A stretch of 64,000 bases of DNA, taken from NCBI GenBank assembly GCA_034359265.1, contig CP136890.1:83973501-84037500 (forward strand). The letters run 5' to 3'. Position 1 is the stretch's first letter. Each line of letters starts with the position of its first letter. A program made the translations under genes and the position numbers. Positions 34,440-45,700 of the stretch are shown one piece after another. The stretch is from Canna indica. Lineage: Eukaryota; Streptophyta; Magnoliopsida; Zingiberales; Cannaceae. The notes beneath the pieces were generated by a model, which made no database searches, was not told where the DNA came from, and saw only the letters and a program-made list of their open reading frames with translations.

Positions 34440-36580
34440 AACTTGTACTTGGACCAGCAGCACCAGCTTCGCTTGTTTGAGCTTCCTCCTCTCCCGATGA
34501 TGAAGTGTCATGTCCTCCCTTATCTTGTAATATATCTTTAGCATCCAACCAGTCTTTTAAGCAAATGCACATTTCAATCGTTTCTGCACTCATTCAGCTC
34601 CTCTTTTCGTCGATAATTCTATTTTCTGCACTAAAACAAGACTCGAAAGCTACTGTAGACACATGAACGATTAGTATATCACGTGCCATGATGGAAATAA
34701 TAAGATACGTATTTTCTTTTTTTTTTCACCATGCTAAAATTTCATTATCATCTATTTCTTCAGAATGATTATGATCTAGAAAAAAAGTAATTCATTAAAA
34801 TTAGTAGATTTAGTTTTTTTTATTCTACGACCAAGTTGAGAATTAATATTATTTCCACCATCATCTCTTAATCTAGAAGAAGAAGATGTTGACTTATTTG
34901 TAATTGTATCACCAAATTTTGAAGCGTAAAATACAAATATAGAATTCAATAAATTCGAAATTTTAATTTTTTCTTCTTCATCATTATCTAATTTCATATT
35001 CTTATAATAATCATCTAACAATATATTTAAACCATCAATTTTCATTCTAGGATCTAAACATATTGCTAAACAAAATAAAATATGTATATCTGACCAATAC
35101 TTTTTAAATTTAGATTTCATTAAAGAAATAATTTGTGCAAATAAAGGATGATGTCTATATGAAGAAAATACGAACTACATATAAAAGAGTTAAATTACAT
35201 GTAGGATAATAAACACTAGAAAGTTGTTCGATAGCTTTATTAAAAAGTTCTAAAATTTGAGTAATATGCCCAGCAACTAACTAATCATTATCATTAATTG
35301 GATCACCAGACATATTTTGATTGTAAAACATTGTAAGGATTTCTTGATATCTTATAGTAGTCATAAGCATATGATATGTTGAATTCCATCTAGTAATAAC
35401 ATCACCATTAAATTTTTTAAATGGTTTATTAAAAGATTGACATAATTTTTTAAATTGTTGTGTTCTTGCTTTTGAAGAACGCATATATCTAATAGCATCT
35501 CTTATTTTTTCTACATGTATATTTACTTGTTTTAAACCATCTTGTACACATAAATTAAGAACATGACAAACACAACGAACATGAAATAATTCATCATCTA
35601 ATACTGGCTTAAATAATTGTATAAGGGGAGGAATAGCAGCATCATTATTACTAGTATTATCAACACTAATCAAAATTTTTTTATCATTTATATTATAGAA
35701 AGATGTTACAAATCTAATAGCAGAAGAAATAGCAACAGAACCGTGTGGATATTCAAAAAATTTAAAACTAATTATTTTTTTTTGCAAAATAAAATTTCCA
35801 TCAATCCAATGTGCAGTAACATAAATGTAAGAATTAGTAGTACGTTGACTAGACCAAACATCAGATGTTAAAGAAATATTTGATTTATTATTTTGAAAAC
35901 TAGTCATTATATTTTCTCTATATAAAAAAAATAATTTTAAAGCATCACTTTTTATTGTATTTCGAGTAATTTTTATATTTTGGTTGTAAAGTATTTTGAA
36001 TCCAACTAGAAAATCTTGGTTGATCAACAAAACTAAAAGGAGATTCACTTTGAACAATTAATTTTGCAAGTTCTCGACGTTAAAAATCATGATCATACGA
36101 AAAAGCTGTTAAACTAGAAGAAGATAAATTAAGAATTTGTTGAGCTCGTGCAACCTTATTCTCATGATCCTTTGCATGACGTAATAAATGACCAGTTCCT
36201 CCGATTGTTGAAGCCGAAAGAATTTTTTGACATTTTTTGCACCGGGCTATTTTTTTTATAACAATGATAGAAAGTCATAATATGTGACTATACTAGGGAT
36301 CGAACCCTAAATCTCTAGGCAATTTTTAACATATTGCCACCAACTGTGCTACCCACGATTGGCTTTTGCACCGGGCTATTGTTATGGTGACATCAGGTTC
36401 AATAATTTTTTCAAAATTTTCCCATACTATACTTTTTTTTCTACCTGATGGATATAAATTAATAGATGAATTTATCTCTATGTTTTGATTTTGTTGAGTG
36501 GTAGGAATAGTATAAGGCATTTCTTCTAACATATTTGATCGAGCTTGTGGAGTATAACTTGAAAAATCTCCATCCATCAT
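34440..36580 (-). pseudogene. hAT transposase (BED zinc finger, RNase-H fold, hAT dimerisation domain)
   Basis: The N-terminus MMDGDFSSYTPQARSNMLEE starts at 36580. The BED finger begins SIVWENFEKIIEPDVTITIA-RCK, is interrupted by a SINE (36252-36363), and resumes as KCQKILSASTIGGTGHLLRH. The body (36057-35281) carries ISLTSDVWSSQRTTNSYIYV, FHVRCVCHVLNLCVQDGLKQ and GDVITRWNSTYHMLM. The DUF4413-like segment (35120-34776) has ILFCLAICLDPRMKIDGLNI. The dimerisation domain (about 34720-34550) has STVAFESCFSAENRIIDEKR and CLKDWLDAKD. Stops, frameshifts and the SINE make it inactive. This is the family annotated as zinc finger BED domain-containing RICESLEEPER-like. Confidence 0.85.
36252..36363 (-). 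mobile_element. tRNA-derived SINE with 17-bp TSD
   Basis: The minus strand begins GCCAATCGTGGGTAGCACAG, containing a pol III box A (TAGCACAGTTGG). A box B (GGTTCGATCC) lies about 45 bases downstream, and the element ends in an A-rich TTATAAAAAAA tail. Exact 17-bp direct repeats TTTTGCACCGGGCTATT lie at 36235-36251 and 36364-36380. Box A, box B, the short A-rich tail and the long TSD define a SINE. It interrupts the BED zinc-finger coding sequence of the hAT transposase, so it arrived after the hAT. Confidence 0.88.
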
Positions 36581-37166
36581 TAGTAAAAATTAAAAATATA
36601 AAAAGTATAAATATTATACTAATCAATGAAACAAATTGAAGAGATTAAAAAAAATTAACAGCAATCTTGAATCCTTGTCTTCTTGATGAGTTTAAAATGT
36701 TGTTGAGAATGATTGTAAATGAACTTAGATTGTTGAGAGTAAGAGAGTTGAAAATTGAGAGTTGAGAGTTGAGAATTGAGAGAAAGAGTTGAAGATAAAG
36801 ATAGAAGAAATGAAGAAGGAGATGGGCTATTTATAGGGAAATTTAATTTTTTATTTAATTTTATTTTTTTATAATCTCTTCGCCAGCTCGAGCCAAGTTT
36901 GTCTCGGGCCGACCTAGGTCTAGCGGGCGCCAGGCCTCCCGTGCTCGGGCCATGCTCGGCCCGCGTGCCCTGCCTAGCATGGCCCGCGTGCCCAGAAGGC
37001 GAGCCCAGCCCGTTTTTTGGGCACAGCCGTGTCGGCCCGTGTCGCCCATGGGCTGGCCTGGCCCGTTGCTACTTTTGTTGAAACAAGAATAAATAATGAG
37101 AAACCTTTATAAATTGGGATTCTGCAAGGAGAGAGAGAGAGAGATTAGTACCTTTCTATTTGAGAT

Positions 37167-37661
37167 TAGGGGCGGCAAAAATAGGCACGGCACGAGCACG
37201 GCACGATAACTGCGGGCCGGGGCGAAAAAATCGGCCCGATAAGCTTATCGGGCCGGGCCGGGCCGGCCCGATAACATTGCGGGCCGACGCGGGCCGGCTC
37301 TTATCGGGCCGGGCCGGCCCGTTTGGCCCGCTAAACATATATAAAAAATTAAGTCTAGATTAGGACTTGTTTAGTACTTTAAAATTGAAGGTGAAGTTAA
37401 TCTATGAAGTTTTTCATGTGAAATGTCATATTTGATGCTTATTTAGTCTCTTAAATATTTTAAATTATTTTTTAATAATTTTTTTAGAAATTTTTTAATA
37501 AATAAGAGGGCTCACGGGTCGGGCTGGGCCGGCACGCCACCTTATCGGGCCGGCCCGGCCCGTTAACTGCGGGCCGGGCCGGGCCAGGAATTTCCGGCCC
37601 ACTGAGTTATTGGGCCGGGCCGGCACGCCACCTTATCGGGCCGCCCGTTTTGCCACCCCTA
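37167..37661. mobile_element. GC-rich hAT MITE, 495 bp, perfect 8-bp TSD
   Basis: The TIRs are TAGGGGCGGCAAAA and, inverted, TAGGGGTGGCAAAA. The 8-bp TSD TTTGAGAT occurs at 37159-37166 and 37662-37669. Sub-terminal regions are dense in GGGCCGGGCCGGCCCGATAA-type palindromes around an AT-rich centre. No coding sequence. Confidence 0.9.
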
Positions 37662-37669
37662 TTTGAGAT

Positions 37670-38239
37670 TCTGCATACTGCACTGCACCACTGCGGAGAT
37701 GATGATTACAATGCGATGTCTACTACAGAGACGTGGGTGGGAATGTGGGATTCATGGGAAGCAAAGAAGTCATGTCTGGAGAAGGGAGGGGATGCAAACC
37801 TTAATTAAAAAATATTAAATTACTAAAATACTCTTATTATTTTTTAAAAAAATCCAGTGGACCAGTGACCCGCGGCCATACGTTGGGTCCGCTTATGAAT
37901 ATTATATATATTCATATAATTTGGTAAAATTATGATATAATGGTATTAACCTAGTGATATATATTTTAAACGTATTAGATAAAGAATGATTTCTTAATTT
38001 GATAGTGAAACAAGAGTTCACCGTTGAATTGTTAGAACATAATATTTTAATTTCTAAAGTTAATTATTTGTCATATTATTGGATCGTCGTTTTATATACC
38101 CTCAAAATACTTTTATTATTTTATTATTTTTAATTACATATTTGGTGTCTCCTTGGATGCATCTGATTAAAAATATTTACATATTTGATCGTAAATTTTA
38201 ATTTTATAATGTATTCTTATTAAAAATAGGTAAACAAAA
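37670..38239. other. Intergenic stretch, no gene
   Basis: AT-rich sequence with one GC patch near 37860-37895. Nothing recognisable. Confidence 0.5.
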
Positions 38240-39572
38240 AAGTTAATTACACTATATATCCTTAATTTTAAGGATTTTTTCAATTCTATTTCAAGTTTTT
38301 ATTTATTTCAATAATATACTCAAATTTTAATTTCATTTTAATAATATTCTACCGCGTGAATCAAATGTTAGTTTCGCGTGTTGACGTGGCGCTGATGTGG
38401 ATCATCAGCCCAGTTAACGTAACAAAATATATTAAAAAATTAAAATTATAACCTATGCCTATGTTTACCTTCTCCATCACCCCATGCTGCAATCACCACT
38501 GTCACCCACCTCCTCATCCGACTCTCTCACATGGCTTCATCCCCCTCGCCGACTCCCAGTGCGCCAAGGCCGAGCGTTATCACCATGGCTGGTCGTCCAT
38601 GCGCACCGTTCACTCGTACCTCTCCCACCACCGTGCCTCCATTGGATCTTCGCTCGCCCTCTCCATCTCAGAGAACCTGACCAACTCCCTCGTGGACTTC
38701 AAGGTCCGGGAGCTCGTTGTCGTGGGTGGGGCCCTCCTCCGTGGAGCTAGTCGGACAGCTGGAGGAGCTTCTTGACATCTCACGATTTCCCTCCATCGCC
38801 AGATCTGAAGCGCCTCAAGGCTCCGTCACCAGATCTGGCGAGCTCCAGAGGTTGGCCTCCGTCGCCAGATCTGAGGCGCCTCAAGGCTCCTTCGCTAGAT
38901 TTGGAGAACGCATCGGTGGAGAGGATGGAGACGGTGGTGTGTGCTTGCGTGGAGGGTCTGGGTTCGACGTCTGTGGAGGTGAAGCGTGAGGCGTTGGGTG
39001 CGATCCCGACGTTGTACCACTGCTGCGTAGCAAGGATCTGGCGTCAGAGAGCGAGGCAACGACGCTGCTTAACCTCTCCCAAGAGCAAGGCAACATGGGG
39101 TGCATCGCGACAGTGGGCGCAATTAACCCATGGTTTATGTGCTGCGGACGGGGACGACAACCACGAAGGATTCCGCCGCTGGTAGCGCTGCCAGTGGGCG
39201 GCTCAACCCATGGGAAGAAGGACGCTCTCTCCATGCTCTACAAGCTCTGCTCTACACGGCGGAACAAGGAACGAGCAGTGAGCGTGGGCGCGGCGGCGCC
39301 GCTGGTGGACATGGGGGGTAGTGGGGGAACAGTCGAGACGACAATGGTGGTGCTGGGATATAACTTTAATTTTTTTTAATATATTTCGGTACGCGGACCA
39401 GGTTGCTGATCCACGTTAACAGCGCCACTGACAGCACGTAAACGATGAAATTAATATCTCATTCATATTATTGAAATGAATTTCAAATTTGAGTATATTA
39501 TTGAAATAAATAAAAACCTAGGATAATATTGGAAAAAGACTCAAAATTGATGATATATAATGTAATTAATTC
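38240..39572. mobile_element. Pack-MULE, 1.33 kb, carrying an ARM-repeat gene fragment, with perfect 9-bp TSD
   Basis: TAAACAAAA occurs at 38231-38239 and 39573-39581. The TIRs of about 210 bp (38240-38455 and 39358-39572) correspond throughout: AGTTAATTACACTATATATC against AATTAATTACATTATATATC, TTTTTATTTATTTCAATAAT in both, ACGTGGATCAGCA-like and CGTAACAAAATATATTAAAA-like segments near the inner ends. GC-rich host gene sequence fills the interior and no transposase is present. The identical TSD beside moderately diverged TIRs suggests a clear but not very recent insertion. Confidence 0.9.
38455..39360 (+). pseudogene. ARM-repeat (plant U-box-like, PUB) gene fragment captured by the Pack-MULE
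   Basis: Segments recognisable in different frames run in the correct order. ALSISENLTNSLVDFKVREL (about 38665-38720), EELLDISR and SGELQRLASV (38760-38850) and METVVCACVEGLGSTSVEVK (38928-38990) come first. ARM repeats follow: PLLRSKDLASESEATTLLNL, SQEQGNMGCIATVGAI, VYVLRTGTTT, PPLVALPVGGSTHGKKDALS and MLYKLCSTRRNKERAVSVGA. The KKDALTxLYKLC and NKERAVxAGAVxPLV phrases are typical of ARM-domain proteins related to plant U-box E3 ligases. No U-box is present. A 65-bp segment (CCAGATCTGAAGCGCCTCAA) is duplicated at 38799 and 38864. At least three frameshifts rule out a functional protein. Confidence 0.72.
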
Positions 39573-39581
39573 TAAACAAAA

Positions 39582-40092
39582 ATATCAACCAAATATTATA
39601 ATAAAATTGTGATTAATGATTAAATGAATAGTTTAGTAATATTTTTTTTATAGAATTTAAAACTAATATGCATAATTAAAAAGAATGAAATAAAAAATAA
39701 TTCAATTATCAATATTAGAATTATGACATCTAATATAAAAATTAATTACAATGAATTTTAATTTATATATGTTTTTACATTTTATGAATGTATTAGTGTG
39801 TTTTGTGAATTTTAAGCAATAAATAAAAATTATATTTTAAAATAGATATGTATATTTTTTACTCTTACAATTATATAAATTAAATTAATATTTACTATTT
39901 TTTATACTTATAAATTTTCATATATATATCATATTCATTATCACTCTTGATTATTTGGGTATGAATATTATTATTTAAAAGTGTAATTTAATTTAAATTT
40001 ATTTTGATAATTTTATTTATCATAATTTTTAAAAATTATTTAAATTTAATTATATTCATATATATAATTACGCAACACACAATTATCAACTA
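39582..40092. other. AT-rich intergenic stretch, no gene
   Basis: Low-complexity A/T sequence. No ORF, repeat family or RNA gene recognised. Confidence 0.55.
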
Positions 40093-40100
40093 GTTTGAAA

Positions 40101-40521
40101 TAGGGGTGTAATCGAGCTCAGCCGAGCTGAGCTTGCTTGTGCTCGGGTGTGGTTCGTTTAAGAAATGTCGAGCTCAAGCTCGATCTAGTTTCAATATCTG
40201 GGCTCGAGCTCGGCTCGTTTAAGCTTGTTTATGCTCGTTTATTTTTCTCAAGCTTGGCCGAGCTTGTTCAAGCTCGATTAAGCTCGGCTCGACTCAGATT
40301 TATGCTCGACCTGATATGAAACATTAATATTTATATAATTATATATAAATATATGAAACTCGATTAGGCTTGCGAGCTGCTCGAGCCGAGTATTGTTTAG
40401 CTCGAGCTCGGCTCGCTCGTATATAAAGTTTGGTTCGAGCTCGATAAAATCGAGTCAAGTTCGAGTTTTCATCGAGTCGATCTCGAGTAGCTCATGAGCT
40501 GCTCGGCTCACTTACACCCTA
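40101..40521. mobile_element. hAT-type MITE, 421 bp, rich in GAGCTCGAGCTCGGCTCG
   Basis: It begins TAGGGGTGTAATCGAGCTCA and ends, inverted, TAGGGTGTAAGTGAGCCGAG. Flanking 8-mers GTTTGAAA (40093-40100) and GATGGAAA (40522-40529) agree at 6 of 8 positions, consistent with a decayed 8-bp TSD. The interior is made of AGCTCGAGC palindromes. No coding capacity. Confidence 0.75.
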
Positions 40522-40840
40522 GATGGAAATAATGACCAAGATATGCTTGGCACTCAAAGAGTCTACATGAGTCATGAGTGGGGTAAGAATTCTTTAGCTA
40601 CATACCAAATGATACATTTTCTTATAAAAATAATCATGCATAATTATAGTATTAATAATTAATTAGATAAAAGCGGAAAAAAAAACATTCATAATCGACA
40701 CCAAATTAAATATTTTACTTGATGCAAAAACGGACATTTTAATTTTTCATGTTAATTAATTATAGTGCAAAAACTAACTCCTAATATAAATCAATTAATT
40801 AATTACGTCATTTGGGCGTTAATTTATGGAATAAAAACTT

Positions 40841-40850
40841 TATATATAAA
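40841..40850 (+). promoter_or_regulatory. TATA box upstream of the small ORF at 40939
   Basis: TATATATAAA in the context CTTTATATATAAAAGCTC, 98 bp before the ATG. It is the best TATA match in this intergenic region. Confidence 0.4.
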
Positions 40851-40938
40851 AGCTCAATTTACTCATCACCCATGGAAATCGTATTATACTATTCTTCGAT
40901 TCCTTTCCTAATTATATATTTAAATAAAATTAATAAAG

Positions 40939-41109
40939 ATGGAGCCTACAACCATGTTAACAATCACGGGTGGAATCATCGGGCAGATTGCATGCGTCAT
41001 CCTCCGCTTCAAGCCGGCCTTCAATTCTATTCGACGTCTTATCGACTGCCTTCGGAACCCGCATCCGCCGCCTTCACGACCCATCACCATTCGTGATGTC
41101 ATTAGTTAG
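40939..41109 (+). CDS. Candidate small protein gene, 56 aa, unknown
   Basis: The single-exon ORF begins MEPTTMLTITGGIIGQIACV, continues ILRFKPAFNSIRRLIDCLRN and ends PSRPITIRDVIS. The first half is a plausible membrane segment (about residues 6-22) followed by a basic region (RRLIDCLRN) and a proline-rich patch (PHPPPSRP). Base composition changes sharply from AT-rich flanks to a C-rich coding stretch, and a TATA box lies 98 bp upstream. No family was recognised. It could be a true short gene, a fragment of a larger gene, or a TE relic. Confidence 0.35.
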   Translation: MEPTTMLTITGGIIGQIACVILRFKPAFNSIRRLIDCLRNPHPPPSRPITIRDVIS

Positions 41110-41230
41110 AAAATTATTTGAATTTTCTTTTCTTTTTATTTGTTTCCCTCAATAAAATGTTAATAAATAGTTTTTGTAATTATATAAAATAATAAATCTA
41201 AAAAAAAAATATGAAGGGTAATGGCCAAAT

Positions 41231-41737
41231 GTGAGTTTAAAGTAAATATATTACGATTTTTATCGAAATTCTCAAATTTATCACGATTTTTCATTTGTTT
41301 TAAATGTAGGCTTCAACTCTCGATTCGTTACAATTGTATCACATCGTCAGACTCGGATTAAATTTTCTGTTAAACTACTGATCTGGCATCGATGACGTGT
41401 TAATTTAAGTTCAGTCAATTATTAATTTAATATATAAAAAATAGGTAATATGACGTGTATTAATAAGTACAATAATTTAATAGGTAAACAAAATACCGTA
41501 CTTACTAATACACGTTAGCTTACATATTTTTATATTAAATTAATGACTGATTGAACTTAGGTTGACACGACATTGATGCTAGGTCCACAGTTTAACGAAA
41601 AACTTAACTCGAGTCTGACGATGTGATACACTTGAAACGAATCGAGAGTTGAAGCATACATTTGAAATAAATAAAAAATCGTGATAAATTTAAAATTTTT
41701 GATAAAAATCGTGATATATTCGTTAATTAACCCACTT
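41231..41737. mobile_element. Foldback MITE with about 240-bp arms
   Basis: The left arm (41231-41465) and right arm (41485-41737) are inverted copies. They share TTCAACTCTCGATTCGTT, TATCACATCGTCAGACTCG, ATTAATTTAATATA and CGTGTATTA with a spacer of about 20 bp. Ends read GTGAGTTTAAAGTAAATATA and, inverted, GTGGGTTAATTAACGAATAT. No certain TSD was found. The whole would fold into one long hairpin. No ORF. Confidence 0.75.
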
Positions 41738-42740
41738 AAACAAATGACTATATATTCAAAACTTCCAACTTTTATATACAAAAGTTCAAAATTCTAAATT
41801 TATTATTTTTCTCAAAAATAATAACAGCAATAGATATGATATGTGAAGTGAGAAATAATAATTTTCTTTAGAATTATACTTCACCCCAAATGATATATAG
41901 TTGAAACAATAATATTCGAGTCATTTATATTCTATATAACTAATTAAAATAATAACTATAATTACATGTTTTCTTAATTTTTCACAAAATTCAAAAGTGA
42001 TGGTTGAATTAAATTTTTTCCTAAAATGCAATAAGTTATTTTGAATAAAGAAAAACAATAAAAAAAATCAAAGTTAAATAATATTATATAATATATATGA
42101 ATTATTTTTAGTTCAAATTTTATTTTTGATTTTTTGTTATAGAAAAGTTATTAATATGTTGATCCATAGAGAAAAAGATTTATTACCTTAAAAGAGACAG
42201 TTTCTTGGAATTTTAATATGTTATAGAAAACTTTTTGGCTTTTGATTGAAATCTTTCTACATAAATAATAGAAAATGTTAACAAGTGGAATTAATTCAAA
42301 TTAACCCACACAAGTCCATAAAGTTCGAAATATCCCATCAGCCATGTGTTTTTTTTGCATTTTTATTATATAAAAAATTATTTTAATGATCAAACAATAA
42401 AAAGTAATAAATGTAGGTTGGAATTTTGCAAAGTGAGTCGATCACTGGATCGGTTTTCGAATTTCGAGTGCTCCGGCTCGGGTCAATATCTCGGGTTTGG
42501 ATTTAGATTGGTAAGTTAAGATCCGATCCGCATTTTCCTCCTTTCCATCACCTACTGCCGTTCGCTGCGTCCTAAACCCTTGCAACGTTCTCCGCGACCG
42601 CCTCCCGCCGCCGCCTTTTGCGCGCCGGATTGCCAAGGCGTACTGCACGCGCCGTCGACGCTCTCTCTCTCTCTCTCTCTATTCCAAGAGGTCTACCGCC
42701 TTTTTCTTCCTCGTTTAATCGGTTGCAGCCGTGAGCAGAG
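41738..42740. other. Intergenic region and IMP3 5' flank
   Basis: 41738-42420 is featureless AT-rich sequence. From about 42430 the GC content rises into the IMP3 promoter and leader. No TATA box is evident near the leader. AAACCCT at 42574-42580 is a partial telo-box (full form AAACCCTA), an element common in plant ribosome-biogenesis promoters. Confidence 0.45.
42661..42680 (+). repeat. (CT)n tract in the IMP3 5' leader
   Basis: Ten CT units lie 60-80 bp upstream of the ATG. Pyrimidine tracts of this type are common in plant core promoters and leaders, and a role here is only possible. Confidence 0.8.
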
Positions 42741-45700
42741 ATGCGGAAGTTGAAGTTCCATGAGAAGAAGCTTCTCAAGAAGGTCAATTTCATCGAGTAC
42801 AAGCGCGAGGGCGGCCACCGAGAAGCCCTAGTGACGCGCCGTTACCACCTCACGGAGAGGGACGACTACAAGAAGTAAACATCTTGTTGTTGTTTTTTTT
42901 CGTTTCTCGATTGATGGCGACAATTTTAGTTGTCTGGTTGATGATTGGATAAATTCTCTTCTTTTTGTTTTAAAGGTACTCGAGCATATGTAGAATGGTG
43001 CAGAAGCTGGTTCATATCATAAAGCAAATGGATCCCAGGGATCCTTACCGTATCGAGATGACCGATGCCTTGCTAGAAAAGCTGTAAGTCCAGTAGAGGT
43101 TCCTAGAAAAACTACCTTCATTTTTGTTTTACATGCTATGATTGAGTCGTTCCGTGTAACAGTTATGTCAATAGGTAACAATAGTAATGCTGGAAGGTGG
43201 CTTCTTGACAATCTTCCCTCATTGCGATATTTGTCTTTTCAATAGTGCATGTTCAATCTCAATGGGCATCTTTATATTCCACTTGCATATGTAGCTCCCT
43301 CGTCTTCTTGTGGATCTTTTTGAAGTTGAAACTATTACCTGAACTATAAGTTCTCCAATACTTTATTAGGACCGAGTTTATAAGTTTGGGGCATTTTTTC
43401 TTACTAATTAATAATGTCTACTTTTTTTCCTAAGAAGAAAATTATAGAGTTATTTGCACTCTCAGCTAAATTTGTTGTTTGCAGTCTTACCTATCAACTC
43501 TCAAGTGCGCAATTTCTTTGAAATGCTGTAGAAGGAATGTAATCATTTATCATTTTACTTAAATGGAGAAACCTACAAATTTTTTATTGTCAGATGATTC
43601 ATCTCGGAGAAATCTGTTTCTCATGTCGTTCAGACAGGATTACCTTTATCTACCATTAAGTGCTAACTCATTGGGCCAAAATACCAAATCATTTTAAATC
43701 AAATGTTATAAATTGCTTACTTCTTATTTGCCATAACTTTTGTGCGCATGCACTAAAGCATTCCCAGGAGTCTGCTGCATTTGAAGAAGCAGTGAAGGTA
43801 TTGGGGCAATCTTTAATGGGGGCACACCAGATGTTTGTTTGAGTTGACGATAAAATGAGTATAAAGTGAACAAAAGTCTATTGCAAGATTTTCTGACAGC
43901 CACACAGATGCGTGTTTGCTTCTCAGCTGATATAAATTAATGCCAGATCTAATGTGATTGTCCCAAGGCTCCTCACTTGATTTGCTTTTCCATGTCATCA
44001 CCAGTTCCGTCCTTGTATCGAGTCTATCGACATGCCAATTTCATAAGAATTGATTTATTCCCACATCATAGGGCTTTGATTGTCTTTCTTGTATGGCTTG
44101 AAATTATTGATTTCTTTGGTTTCCTTTACCTTGGTTTACCAATTGGGTCATTATGCTATGGATAGGCTAGTTTTCACTAGTTCAACATAAGGAGTAGTAC
44201 CAGACTATTTCTATTTGACGATTTATTGGTAGGGAAGTATACTTTTCTTTATTTGTCAGGTCAGTGCCAAATCATATTCACTTAACATTTATTTTTAGTG
44301 ATACGAAGCAGGACAGGTTGGTGGATCAAAATTGGATTCACATGGGGTCTAAATTTTCATATTAAAACTTACTTTGGCCTTCTCTGTTAGTAATTCCATT
44401 ATAAGCTTAAGCTCTTCTCTAGATTTCAAGTTATTCACTTATTTGAGTCTTTAGATAGGGATGAGCTCGCATGGCTTTTGTATACAGTTTGATAATTTGA
44501 TGTGATTGCAAAAAGCTAGAGTGTATTTGATATTGATTAGATACCAGTTATCGGATATGTATTAATGAATATTAGTTCGTTGGGATATTGAAGTAGAATC
44601 ATAGGAGTACAAATTTTATAATTATATCTGTTTACATGTAGAAATGGAAATGAGAAGCAGATGTATATAAATGTTAGAGATCGAATTTAGGGTGAACTGG
44701 GCATTAGTATTCCATGAACTAATAGGAGCATTAACATTATTGAAACACTAACTCAAACCCATTGATTGATATTCTTTGGATAGAGACACTAAAGGCAGAT
44801 GTTGAAAGCATGCATTTGCATATCCTCATTGTTAACCAATTGCTCCATGCCTATAATGGTGAATAGAAGCTTCTAGAGATAAGACTCTGTACTAGCCTTT
44901 AATCTTTTAAAAGAATAGGTTTACTAAGGAAGAAACAATTTATGACCATAATTTTGAAACATTTCATTTAGGCAATTGAAAACAATATGTAGAAGATGTT
45001 CTTGCTCTAACTTATCAATTTAATTTGTGCATTCTATATAGGATACAATTAAATAGAATTATGTATAGTTTGTATGGCCATTTGCAAAACTTTCTTGGTT
45101 ACTTTGGTCCAGATGATTATCTTTTTAATACTGATTTGCAATTTCAATCCTGCCAATTTGTTTATTGCGATGCAGTTACAATATGGGTGTTATCTCTACA
45201 AAAAAGAGCTTGGCAAAGTGCGACAAACTATCAGTTAGTTCCTTCTGTAGGTAAGCAACTCTTTTTGTATTCAGACCCTTATCACACGTTTAGAGTCGTC
45301 TATTCCTTCACCCATGATGTTTATACATATAGGGCGTATTTGATTTGACTTCCCAACTTATGTTGATAGAGTGAATGCATCAGTCATTTCCTGAATTTTC
45401 TTATTGTTAAAATTTGTGTTCCAACATGTGTCCCTTCTTATTCTGGTCAGATGAAATAAATGCAGAAACAATTTTTTATTCCAGAAGTATCAATATCCTA
45501 TTTCTTCTTCATAACCATATTACATCCTGAATATGATGAATTAGGATAAACGGGACAATATTTTGTACGGATGTAATTTTCATGAATATATCAAACATTT
45601 TCTTATTTTTTGATCACCTTGAAATGATAAAGAAAACATGTTTTTTCTTCAAAATTTTCTTGCTTGGGCGGTCTCTTAATAGGATTCAAACTGAAGTATT

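Larger units (their letters stand above)
33933..37077 (-). mobile_element. hAT (Ac/Tam3-type) transposon, about 3.1 kb
   Basis: The left end TAAAGGTGGCAACAGGCC and the inverted right end CAAAAGTAGCAACGGGCC form short TIRs, followed on both sides by GC-rich GGGCACGGCCCG-type sub-terminal repeats (33950-34010 and 36885-37065). Flanking 8-mers CTGTAGCA and TTGAAACA agree at 5 of 8 positions, so the TSD is decayed or wrongly phased. A broken BED-type transposase gene fills the minus strand, and a SINE is inserted in it. Confidence 0.72.

Noticed and set aside
36290..36360. Possible functional tRNA gene
   Set aside because: Boxes A and B are present, but no acceptor stem pairs. A 17-bp TSD and A-rich tail identify it as a SINE.
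43660..44165. Short ORFs within the second IMP3 intron
   Set aside because: There is no domain, no codon bias and no TE signature; they are chance open frames.
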